From JAEYFP01 sp964579795 (lineage in GTDB: Bacteria; Bacillota; Clostridia; Lachnospirales; Lachnospiraceae), in assembly GCA_964579795.1 (NCBI GenBank), contig CAZOHM010000044.1, positions 1-21,196 on the forward strand: a stretch of 21,196 bases of DNA, in the 5' to 3' direction. Under the pieces are notes generated by a model. That model did not search any database, had not been told where the DNA came from, and saw nothing but the letters and a program-made list of their open reading frames with translations. Position numbers and translations under genes: made by a program. The first letter of the stretch is position 1. Every line of letters begins with the position of its first letter. Below, piece after piece: positions 8,081 through 15,099 of this stretch.

Positions 8081-8953
8081 TCAATCCGGCGTAACAATGC
8101 ATTTTTTTGTTAAGACCGCTGTAATTACTCCAAACAGCAGCATTGATGTTGTCATTTCCACAAGATGTCTTAAACGAACAGCATCCGGAAACATAAAATT
8201 TGGAATTAAAAGACCCACTGCTGTGCATAGAAAAACTGCACAAACGGCAATATAGTAATCATACTTATGTTTCCATTTCATATTCAAAAGTGGAACGATT
8301 CCAAGTGTAAACAACATTCCTCGTACAAACTGAATAGGATAAACAATAAAGCTGTCACGTGCATTCTCATACATTTTTTGTATAAACCCAACATCCTCCG
8401 ACATACCCGAATAGAAAATTCTCAATTCTTCAGACTTCCATGCAACAAAATATCCAAACAAGAAATAAATCACCATATAAATCAAGCCATTTATTAACAA
8501 TACTTTTCCAAATGACTTCCAATTGATTTTCTCTTTCACATTTTCCTGTGACTTGCGTTTCAGAAGAAGAATAATCAACAATGCTGTCACCGTAATTGCA
8601 ACAAGTTCTCCAAGAACCATCAATAAAATATCATGTATTCCAAGTCCTGTAAATGCATTGCCAAAGAGCATTGTCTCAATCTGGGTCATGAAGCTTTGAA
8701 TAAAAAAAACACTTCCTATTGCCGCCAGACAAAGCCCTATGCCCTTGCATCTTGAATTATCTACAATATAGTAGATCGTCCCGGTAATCCAGAGAATATA
8801 TACAACAGAAAGTGCAATATTGGTTTCTTGTCCCCCACTACCCTCCTGAAACCACGCGGAAAACGGAAATACACTGTATACAACTCCATTAATTATCATG
8901 TATACAAGTGTCATAGCAAGGCATATTAATACCCCTTTTAATACTTTTTTCAT
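8081..8953 (-). CDS. Polytopic membrane protein of unknown function (eight helices)
   Basis: A 290-residue protein with about eight hydrophobic helices and a short charged loop (LKRKSQENVKEKINWKS) near the middle that splits it into two four-helix halves. The N-terminal half carries an acidic/Gln loop (FQEGSGGQETN) between helices 1 and 2. No catalytic motif or transporter signature was recognised. The ATG at 8953 has AAGGAGAG seven bases upstream. It is followed on the same strand by another unassigned membrane protein and by a decayed hydrolase gene. Confidence 0.7.
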   Translation of the reverse strand: MKKVLKGVLICLAMTLVYMIINGVVYSVFPFSAWFQEGSGGQETNIALSVVYILWITGTIYYIVDNSRCKGIGLCLAAIGSVFFIQSFMTQIETMLFGNAFTGLGIHDILLMVLGELVAITVTALLIILLLKRKSQENVKEKINWKSFGKVLLINGLIYMVIYFLFGYFVAWKSEELRIFYSGMSEDVGFIQKMYENARDSFIVYPIQFVRGMLFTLGIVPLLNMKWKHKYDYYIAVCAVFLCTAVGLLIPNFMFPDAVRLRHLVEMTTSMLLFGVITAVLTKKCIVTPD

Positions 8954-8981
8954 CTTTTTTCTCTCCTTAATCAGAAAATTT

Positions 8982-9017
8982 GAAACAGTTTACTGTTTCC
9001 TATACTCTCTAATTATA
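8982..9017 (-). promoter_or_regulatory. -10 element and inverted repeat upstream of the eight-helix membrane gene
   Basis: A perfect TATAAT lies at 9017-9012 on the minus strand, without a convincing -35. About a dozen bases further on is an inverted repeat, GAAACAG (8982-8988) and CTGTTTC (8993-8999) around four bases, which would fall just after the transcription start. That suits a roadblock operator or a small leader hairpin. Confidence 0.35.
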
Positions 9018-9098
9018 GCGGAGGATACAAAAAAATATAGCTATCAAGCCCTAAGCTGCCCAGATTTTTACCTAAGTTACACAAAATGGCAGCTAAAA

Positions 9099-9463
9099 TT
9101 AATTTTCTTCCAGTCCCGGATTTACATGTACCATACAATGCTTTACTCTCGGGAACGCATTTTCGATTGCTATATGCACGTCTTCTGCAACTGTATGCGC
9201 CTGTGTCAAAGTTTTTCAGGATTCATTTTGATTTCCATATCGACATAAATCTTGTTTCCAAATAGTCGTGTCTTAATTTCATCAATTTCAATTGGCTCTT
9301 CATTACTCAAAATCACATGCTTCATTTCTTCTATCATATCATCCGGACATGATTTATCCACCATCTTATCAATGGAATCTTTAAAAATATCCCATGTGGC
9401 TTTTTCAATAAACAGACAAATAATGATACTGGCAATTGGATCAAGTATTGTCGCACTTTTCAT
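9099..9463 (-). pseudogene. Cation diffusion facilitator remnant: N-terminus lost, frameshifted C-terminus
   Basis: From ATG 9463, preceded by GGAGG, the frame reads ILDPIASIIICLFIEKATWD, which is the last membrane helix of CDF-family metal exporters. The cytoplasmic dimerisation domain follows and reaches MEIKMNPEKL before a TGA at 9208-9206. One inserted base in the A5/T3 region restores TQAHTVAEDVHIAIENAF...CMVHVNPGLEEN, ending at TAA 9101-9099; this is the normal CDF C-terminus with its conserved histidines. CDF proteins are usually about 290-390 residues with six helices, so helices 1-5 and their metal site are gone. The preserved ribosome binding site could still allow an 85-residue fragment to be made. 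Confidence 0.85.
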
Positions 9464-9604
9464 TTACTATCCTCCGTTCTAATCAAACTCCATCGCTTCC
9501 AAATCGTTAATATTCATTTTATTATAGATGAAATATTTTACAAATTCATCAAAGGGAATTCAAAGATATAGGTGTTATGCTTTAATAAAAGGAGATATGT
9601 GAAA

Positions 9605-9976
9605 ATGAATATTCTTAGAATTGCTGATTTATCCGGGTGCGTTTCTATTTTAATACTTTGTCCGTTATGTGCACTTTTTATAAGGAAACGGAGCCGGCTA
9701 CTGAAGAAAATACATAGTCCGCTAACAGTTCTTGTCTCTATTATTCTTTTACTGCATTTATGCACTTCAATTTTTACAGGTTCCATGCAAAATACAGATT
9801 TTATGATTGTCTTTTTATCAGGGATCCTGGCTGTGTCAGGATTTATCGCTTCTGTTATTCTGATTTTATTCAAAAGAAAATGTCCTCAAAAGATGAGGAA
9901 ATATCATATCGTACTATCACTGATTACATTTTGTGTTGCCATCATGCATATTATATTATCTGAAATGTTACTTTAA
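9605..9976 (+). CDS. Small four-helix membrane protein with two H-x13-H pairs (cytochrome-b-like, putative)
   Basis: A 123-residue protein with four predicted helices. Helices 2 and 4 each start with a basic-X-His and end with a second His 14 residues later (KIH...LLLH in helix 2, KYH...AIMH in helix 4). Two parallel H-x13-H helices are the way cytochrome b and ferric-reductase-type domains clamp two stacked hemes across the membrane, so a transmembrane electron carrier is a reasonable inference. The start at 9605 is preferred because AAAGGAG lies ten bases upstream; the earlier in-frame ATG at 9572 lies upstream of that site. It stands alone on the plus strand between a CDF remnant and a convergent gene. 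I cannot assign a named family. Confidence 0.65.
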   Translation: MNILRIADLSGCVSILILCPLCALFIRKRSRLLKKIHSPLTVLVSIILLLHLCTSIFTGSMQNTDFMIVFLSGILAVSGFIASVILILFKRKCPQKMRKYHIVLSLITFCVAIMHIILSEMLL

Positions 9977-10015
9977 ATCGTTAAATTAATACGTATCATT
10001 TCTCCTATTTACAAA

Positions 10016-10348
10016 TTACTTTTTTATAAATTTCTCGTCAATTTTATTATCTGCTGTCGTATCTGTAATATATCGTTCTACTGCCATATGGAGATTATAT
10101 TTTTCTCTGAGTTTTATAATTTCTTCCATCATTTCAGTGGCATGATGTGTATCGAGCGCCTCTTGATTTTTCCAGCTGTCTATCAAAAGTACAGTTTCTT
10201 TATCTTCTCTTGGATAAAAGTAATCATAACGTAGATTACCTTCCTCATGTCTTATCTTTTCCACAATTCCACTTGATATCATTTCTTCTACAAAGCTTCT
10301 TGCACTTCCTTTAGAACCCTTATAATAGATGTTTACTGTAATTGCCAT
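10016..10348 (-). CDS. ABM-fold protein (putative quinol monooxygenase / YgiN-like)
   Basis: A 110-residue protein in the size range of dimeric ferredoxin-like ABM proteins. It begins with a beta strand (AITVNIYYKG), has a central FYPREDKETVLLIDSWKNQEALDTHHAT segment typical of the family (strand, W, 'D-H' before a helix) and ends in a charged tail. Members include heme-degrading and quinol-oxidising enzymes and many uncharacterised stress proteins, so the substrate is unknown. The ATG at 10348 has GGAGG five bases upstream; the ATG at 10360 overlaps that site and is less likely. It lies 16 bases after the glycosyltransferase gene, so it is probably in the same operon. Confidence 0.75.
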   Translation of the reverse strand: MAITVNIYYKGSKGSARSFVEEMISSGIVEKIRHEEGNLRYDYFYPREDKETVLLIDSWKNQEALDTHHATEMMEEIIKLREKYNLHMAVERYITDTTADNKIDEKFIKK

Positions 10349-10364
10349 TGATACCTCCATAAGA

Positions 10365-11315
10365 TTACTCTCTGTTTAACCCATTTGAAACAATCCGAAC
10401 TGCCGAAGCCATACCGCCATCGCCATAGGATGGATTCCTAATAAAGTGATCTGCTGACTCGCTCAGCACTTGATTATGCTTCAACGCATGAATCATCTCG
10501 TTTTCCCAGCCAAGCAGTCTTTCACTGGAGATTGCTTCTATATCTAATAACGCCTGCGTCATGTTATTCCAATAGCTGTTTTTATGCTTTTCAATCATAT
10601 ATCGCATAATCTCAAGGCGTTTATTCATGCTTTTAATGTTAGCAGAGATCGGTGTTGTACGATAATTAATCAACGGTGCTTCAACAATTCCTGCATAAGC
10701 CACCGGAGTGGTTTCCAGCATACTTAAAAAGAAATCCCAGTCTTCAAACCCAGAGCGCATGGACTCATCATACCCTTCACATAATAAATATGAAGCTTTA
10801 CGAAGGATATGTGTTGCCGGACAACAATTATGAGAAAGAAATGAAACGATTTCTCCACCCGTCGGACAAACAACGGCATCCAGCATACCAAATGTATGCA
10901 TCCAGGACGATGCCACTACCATTGATGGATCATCGTAAAGCAATTTACTGACACATTCAATATATGTATGCTCAAGCACATCATCACCATCAAGAATCAA
11001 GACAAGTGGCGTATGTGTCAGTTTAATCCCAGTATTTCTTGCCGAGGATACTCCTCCATTCTCTTGACAATGTATCACTACCGGAACAGGCATAGTGGTA
11101 TTACATTTTATACATTTTAGTACGGCAATCGATTCTTCGTCTGTTGTTCCATCATCAACAATAACAATCCTTTTAGGCAATACTGTTTGATTACATAGTG
11201 ATTGTACTGCTTCCAGTATCATTGAGCCTTGATTATAGCTAGTTACTACAGCTTCAACATCCAGTTCTGTATTAGTATTTGAATTAATGTTTGCATTTAG
11301 ATTGGTCACATTCAT
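10365..11315 (-). CDS. Family 2 (GT-A fold) glycosyltransferase
   Basis: A 316-residue protein with the ordered GT2 motifs: VVTSYNQG near residue 25, IVDDGTTD with the nucleotide-binding aspartates near 55, ENGGVSSARNTGI near 85, the metal-binding DGDD near 110, and the acceptor-loop GFEDWDFFLSML near 190. It should transfer a sugar from a nucleotide donor to an acceptor I cannot identify. No membrane helix is evident, so it is cytosolic or peripheral. The start at 11315 is taken because AGGAGG precedes it; ATG 11336 lies upstream of that site. The asparagine-rich first 20 residues are probably disordered. No polysaccharide locus surrounds it, which is unusual for a GT2. Confidence 0.88.
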   Translation of the reverse strand: MNVTNLNANINSNTNTELDVEAVVTSYNQGSMILEAVQSLCNQTVLPKRIVIVDDGTTDEESIAVLKCIKCNTTMPVPVVIHCQENGGVSSARNTGIKLTHTPLVLILDGDDVLEHTYIECVSKLLYDDPSMVVASSWMHTFGMLDAVVCPTGGEIVSFLSHNCCPATHILRKASYLLCEGYDESMRSGFEDWDFFLSMLETTPVAYAGIVEAPLINYRTTPISANIKSMNKRLEIMRYMIEKHKNSYWNNMTQALLDIEAISSERLLGWENEMIHALKHNQVLSESADHFIRNPSYGDGGMASAVRIVSNGLNRE

Positions 11316-11368
11316 TTTATCTCCTCCTGTAGACATTAAATCAAATAAAACATAACATCAATCATTTC

Positions 11369-11659
11369 TTATCCTTGAAGTCCATTCGTCTGCCTAATCA
11401 TATCTTCTACAACAATATCATAGATTTCTCCAATCTCATTGCAATATTCTAATATTTTCCAAGGCTCGTTTGTATGAAAGTGAATTTTAATCAAATCTTC
11501 ATCTCCCGCTGCTATCAGACTGTTTCCCTCAAAATGTTCCGAAATATAGTCAGCTATTTCATCTTCATCTAAATCTTTATCTCTTTTGTCGATCAACAGC
11601 TGAGTATCATAACGATACGCAAATTGATCTTCCTCTGCATCAATTGAATTAATTCCCAT
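11369..11659 (-). CDS. Free-standing FakA/DAK-type C-terminal domain protein
   Basis: A 96-residue acidic protein beginning at ATG 11659 with AAGGAG seven bases upstream. YRYDTQLLID, a helix rich in D/E, then SLIAAGDEDLIKIHFHTNEPWKILEYCNEIGEI matches the C-terminal domain of FakA-type fatty-acid kinases (DhaL/DAK fusion proteins), where 'GDEDLIKVHVHTNDP' is diagnostic. The nucleotide-binding DhaL domain and the middle domain, normally some 400 residues upstream, are absent, and the gap before it is a promoter region rather than lost coding sequence. In FakA this region contacts the lipid carrier FakB; that role here is inferred. It is followed 53 bases later by the glycosyltransferase. Confidence 0.72.
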   Translation of the reverse strand: MGINSIDAEEDQFAYRYDTQLLIDKRDKDLDEDEIADYISEHFEGNSLIAAGDEDLIKIHFHTNEPWKILEYCNEIGEIYDIVVEDMIRQTNGLQG

Positions 11660-11679
11660 TCTTCTATCTCCTTCTTTAT

Positions 11680-11723
11680 AATCTCTTTCAGTAAAGTATA
11701 ACAGAAAGAGATTTCTGCCTCAA
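11680..11723 (-). promoter_or_regulatory. Promoter with inverted repeat around the -10, upstream of the FakA-domain gene
   Basis: On the minus strand TTGAGG (11723-11718), a 17-base spacer and TATACT (11700-11695) form a plausible sigma-A promoter. Perfect 10-base arms AATCTCTTTC (11680-11689) and GAAAGAGATT (11704-11713) flank the -10, which lies in the 14-base centre. That geometry suits a dimeric repressor excluding polymerase. Confidence 0.5.
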
Positions 11724-11847
11724 TCACAAAATGTCTTTTCTTTTTCATTACTTTACGATATATTTATTTTAAAGTTTTGAACAATCGTTAATTCTTATTG
11801 TAATTCGATAGCGTCAAGTAAAGTTTCTAATACCTGGAGGGAAAGCA

Positions 11848-12690
11848 ATGAAAGTCTCTAATAGAAAAGTAAATTCTTTTAATGGAGGATATATTGGATA
11901 TCATGATGAAATAGATGCGAAGAGTACTCCTCTTTATTTCAAATTGCTATTTGTGCTTGCAATACTTGTCATACCTGCTGGTATTGTTTTCGGTTTTCAT
12001 GAAATTATCATGGGAAATATAGGCGTGTTTATTTATGTAATATTAGGAATTATGATTATAGAATTTCCTTTAATTCATTTATTACTGGTTTTATTTGATA
12101 AAATTAAATATGGCAAGTCACGTCGAGAGCTAAGAATTGTCGGACCAATCCTTTCAGGAGTCAGTGCTTTGCTTCTTATAGGTGTAATTCTCAGCCGTTT
12201 TGTTTCTTTTGTAATTCTTTGCGGTGGTAGTATTATCTTTATTTTCTATGCAATCGGAATCGGACTGATGATAGCTGGCTCAAATATTACAAGGAAACAA
12301 CGGCAGAACTGTACGATGCCGGTCTATGCCGTTTGCTCAGGACTCGAAACACTAAATCCGCATCTGACTGTTCTGGATAACCCTGATGCAACACATGCTC
12401 AGAACGAAGTAATTGCAACAGCTAATGTACAAAGACCCATTTGGCAATTTGACTATAATGGTGTAACAATTCATGCAGTCCCGGAACATTATGAGGGTAA
12501 GCTTAAAATAGAAAAAGACAAACAATATAAGATTTTTGTAAATCCAGATAACCCGCAGGAAATTTATTGTAATGATAACGATAATGCTCAGTTTCTTTTG
12601 AGGATGGCAAAATTCTGGCTTATCTTCACAACATTTATGCTGGTTTTTCTGATTGGATTCGGTTTTTTTATAATGAATACAAGCTATTAG
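11848..12690 (+). CDS. DUF3592-like membrane protein
   Basis: A 280-residue protein with four hydrophobic segments in the first half (about 27-50, 52-78, 96-120 and 122-147), a soluble domain (about 150-250) and a final helix (about 252-275). The soluble part has the strand pattern and the phrase KQYKIFVNPDNPQEIYC seen at the end of DUF3592 domains ('G..v.v.ydP.nP....'). An extracytoplasmic or cytoplasmic beta domain is likely, but function is unknown. GGAGG lies eight bases before the ATG. It stands alone on the plus strand, convergent with the SAP-domain gene. No terminator was seen in the 73-base gap between them. Confidence 0.72.
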   Translation: MKVSNRKVNSFNGGYIGYHDEIDAKSTPLYFKLLFVLAILVIPAGIVFGFHEIIMGNIGVFIYVILGIMIIEFPLIHLLLVLFDKIKYGKSRRELRIVGPILSGVSALLLIGVILSRFVSFVILCGGSIIFIFYAIGIGLMIAGSNITRKQRQNCTMPVYAVCSGLETLNPHLTVLDNPDATHAQNEVIATANVQRPIWQFDYNGVTIHAVPEHYEGKLKIEKDKQYKIFVNPDNPQEIYCNDNDNAQFLLRMAKFWLIFTTFMLVFLIGFGFFIMNTSY

Positions 12691-12763
12691 CTATTTATCA
12701 CAATATCCTTCGTATGCTGTTTGAAATTATTACATTTTTCAATTGGTATTATTGTAAAGTCAC

Positions 12764-13354
12764 TCATTTTATCTCCATCTCCAGATCTGTTTTCTCATAT
12801 CGATTATGTCCGGGAAGCTGCTTTTTGTATTTCCAGCAATTTATAGCTTCCTCCATAGATTTTCCCCTGTTATCAGCAAAGAAATCTCGGATATATGTAT
12901 TATACTCAAACTGTCTGTCTATCTGTGTACTCCCATTACCTTTTTTTTCAGCAGCAATTTGAAAATACGCCTTTATTGCATCTTCATATGTCTTACCTGT
13001 GTTACTTTTCAGCCATTTTTGAAAGGATACGTTAAACGAAAAACCTTTACCTATCCGCTCTTTGAAAAACGCCCTATGCTTTTCTGAACAGATAAAGTTT
13101 GTTTCAATTTGAGTTTTCTCTGTGATATCAGTAATAGGTGGTACATTTTTCATCTTTTTTACAACAGTTTTTTTTACTACAGCTATTTTACCTGTCTCAA
13201 GATAATATGCTATTCTGTCTGTTATCTCCATTTTTCCACCAGCCGTAGGTAAATGATTTTCTCGGCAGAACTTAACTAATTCCTCTTTTAAATAATAGTA
13301 TTGTCTAAATGTCTTGCTGTCCAGATTGTTATTCAGCACCGGTCTTTCCTGCAT
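12764..13354 (-). CDS. SAP-domain protein (DUF6434-like C-terminal part)
   Basis: A 196-residue basic protein. Residues about 12-55 (FRQYYYLKEELVKFCRENHL, then PTAGGKMEITDRIAYYLETG) form a SAP helix-extension-helix, a small DNA/RNA-binding motif better known from eukaryotic chromatin proteins. A lysine-rich linker (VVKKTVVKKMKN) leads to a second domain, about residues 85-180, rich in aromatic and charged residues (HRAFFKERIGKGFSFNVSFQKWL, with FQKWLKSNTGKTYEDAIKAY repeated in style by RDFFADNRGKSMEEAINCW). This resembles DUF6434-type proteins of Firmicutes. Nucleic-acid binding is inferred from the SAP motif. ATG 13354 has AAAGG eight bases upstream. Confidence 0.75.
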   Translation of the reverse strand: MQERPVLNNNLDSKTFRQYYYLKEELVKFCRENHLPTAGGKMEITDRIAYYLETGKIAVVKKTVVKKMKNVPPITDITEKTQIETNFICSEKHRAFFKERIGKGFSFNVSFQKWLKSNTGKTYEDAIKAYFQIAAEKKGNGSTQIDRQFEYNTYIRDFFADNRGKSMEEAINCWKYKKQLPGHNRYEKTDLEMEIK

Positions 13355-13379
13355 TTGTCAGCCTTTCTGTAAATACGTT

Positions 13380-13413
13380 AAACAGCCGTCATGATATAAA
13401 GTGACGGCTGTTT
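13380..13413. terminator. Hairpin terminator between metQ and the SAP-domain gene
   Basis: Perfect 12-base arms AAACAGCCGTCA (13380-13391) and TGACGGCTGTTT (13402-13413) enclose a 10-base loop. It lies 24 bases after the metQ stop on the minus strand, where the stem runs into TTTAACG. It probably ends the metNIQ transcript and shields the SAP gene downstream. The T-tract is short. Confidence 0.65.
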
Positions 13414-13437
13414 ATAATATCAAAAAATATAGTTATT

Positions 13438-14343
13438 TTACTCTGCCGGAATAACAGCACCCTTATAATTATCATTGATGTACTGCTTGATTTCGTCTGA
13501 CTTCAATACTTCAACAAGCTTCTTGATATTCTCATTGTCCTTGTTATCAGCTGTCACAGTAATGATATTTGCATAATCAGAATCTGCTTTTTCACGCATC
13601 AGATATTTTGTAGTATCAATACCTGCTTCCAAAGCACGATTTGCATTTACGAAGTATGCATCAAAATCATCAGCTGAAGGAATGATATTAGCCTGATCCA
13701 TCTCGATGATTTCAATCGGAGTATTGTATGTCTCAATAGAATCTACAGTTGTATTTCCAGTTTCAACATCAGATTTTAATGTAATAAATCCTTCGTCTTC
13801 AAGAACCTTCAATGCTCTGTATTCATTTGTCGAATCATTAGGAATGGCGATTACCGCATTTTCAGGAAGCTCTTCCTTTTTCTCATACTTATTTGAGAAG
13901 CAGGTATATGGCTCAACATGCACTGTTCCCATACTTTCAAGGTCTGATCCTGTTTCTTCCTCAATGTACTCCATTGCCGGAACATGCATAAAATATGCAA
14001 AATCAACTTCGCCATCAGTCAACATGGAATTCCATGCTTCACTCCATGTGTTAGATACAACTTCGACTTCAATTCCCTGCTTAGCAAGAGCATCCTTAGC
14101 AGCTTCAAGAATTTCACTGTGAGGTGTCATATCTGCAACACATTTTAAAACAACAACATCACCTGTTGCTTCTTCTGAAGGTTCCTCTGCAGCGGTAGCC
14201 TCTGTCTCATCTGTCGTTGCCTCTGTTTCTGTTTCTGTTGGTTCTGCTTCAGCTGGTGCTTCAGTCTTTGCACTTCCGCATCCAGCAAGCATGGCGATGG
14301 TCATTGCAGAAGCAAGTACTACTGATAATACTTTCTTTTTCAT
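13438..14343 (-). CDS. metQ: MetQ, methionine-binding lipoprotein of the ABC importer
   Basis: A 301-residue lipoprotein of the NlpA/MetQ family. A signal peptide (MKKKVLSVVLASAMTIAMLA) ends in the lipobox LAGC with the acyl-anchor C22. A Thr/Glu/Ala-rich linker of about 40 residues follows, then the ligand-binding fold beginning VVLKCVADMTPHSEILEAAK. Family features include PHSEIL, the GEVDFAYFMHVPAMEYIEEE region (usually 'vDaN.fQH.pyL'), VAIPNDSTNEYRAL and ANIIPSADDFDAYFVNAN. It captures methionine at the membrane surface and hands it to MetI. ATG 14343 has AGAGGAG upstream; the in-frame ATG at 14370 has no site. The ligand could also be another amino acid, since the aromatic/His positions differ from the classical family. 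Confidence 0.88.
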   Translation of the reverse strand: MKKKVLSVVLASAMTIAMLAGCGSAKTEAPAEAEPTETETEATTDETEATAAEEPSEEATGDVVVLKCVADMTPHSEILEAAKDALAKQGIEVEVVSNTWSEAWNSMLTDGEVDFAYFMHVPAMEYIEEETGSDLESMGTVHVEPYTCFSNKYEKKEELPENAVIAIPNDSTNEYRALKVLEDEGFITLKSDVETGNTTVDSIETYNTPIEIIEMDQANIIPSADDFDAYFVNANRALEAGIDTTKYLMREKADSDYANIITVTADNKDNENIKKLVEVLKSDEIKQYINDNYKGAVIPAE

Positions 14344-14388
14344 TGTTTTCTCCTCTTTGTATTTATTCATAAAATCTGCGGCAAGCCA

Positions 14389-15099
14389 TCAGATTAAATG
14401 TCTTTTCTTCAATATCATCTTAGAAATAGAGTCCCCTGTAAACTGCACAGCCTGAACCATAATAATTAAGACAATAATTGTTGCAAACAACAAATCGTGC
14501 TGATATCTAGTGAACCCAAATGTAACAGCAACAAATCCAATACCTCCTGCGCCAAAACTTCCGGCAAGAGCAGTCATGGAAATAATAATTACGATAGCAT
14601 TCGTATATGCTCTCACAAGCGAAGGAAAGCTTTCCCGCAGCATAACAGAAAACAGTATTCTAAAATCACCGGTTCCCATTGCCTTAGCCGCTTCAATCTT
14701 TCCCTTTTCAATTTCCAAAAGACTGCTTTCTACCAGTCTCGCAAAAAAAGGAACACTACTTGCGACAAGTGACAAAATACAGGCATTCTGTCCATATGAC
14801 TTTCCAATAATGGCTCTGGCAACAGGCAGCATTACTATAATGATGATAACCTGTGGTAAAGAACGAAAACAGTTTACAAAAGCGCCCAGTATCCCATGTA
14901 ACCACTTACAAGGCAGTAATCCTTCCTTTCCTGACATCACAAGTATTAATCCTAGAATAATTCCAAAAACAAGCACAAAAGCTGCAGAAATTACTACCAT
15001 ATAAAGTGTCTCACCGATTGAAGGCAATACTTTGTCCCACACTTCAGCGGAAAAGGTGTGCTTAAAGACATCCCAGAAAGAATATTTATATAGGCTCAT
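14389..15099 (-). CDS. metI: MetI, methionine ABC importer permease
   Basis: A 236-residue permease with about five membrane helices, near the usual MetI length of 215-230. The cytoplasmic coupling loop is EAAKAMGTGDFRILFSVMLR, carrying the EAA...G signature that docks on the MetN ATPase, preceded by the family pattern SSVPFFARLVESSL. The closing region SMTALAGSFGAGGIGFVAVTFGF is characteristic of MetI. The ATG at 15099 overlaps the metN stop by four bases, so the genes are co-translated. Two MetI subunits form the channel. Confidence 0.92.
   Translation of the reverse strand: MSLYKYSFWDVFKHTFSAEVWDKVLPSIGETLYMVVISAAFVLVFGIILGLILVMSGKEGLLPCKWLHGILGAFVNCFRSLPQVIIIIVMLPVARAIIGKSYGQNACILSLVASSVPFFARLVESSLLEIEKGKIEAAKAMGTGDFRILFSVMLRESFPSLVRAYTNAIVIIISMTALAGSFGAGGIGFVAVTFGFTRYQHDLLFATIIVLIIMVQAVQFTGDSISKMILKKRHLI

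Noticed and set aside
9481..9540. Twelve-codon minus-strand ORF (MNINDLEAMEFD) ahead of the CDF remnant
   Set aside because: It has no clear ribosome binding site or hairpin to suggest a leader peptide, and more likely marks scar sequence from the N-terminal deletion.
12691..12763. Terminator between the convergent DUF3592-like and SAP-domain genes
   Set aside because: The 73 bases contain no stem with more than a few paired bases followed by a T-run.
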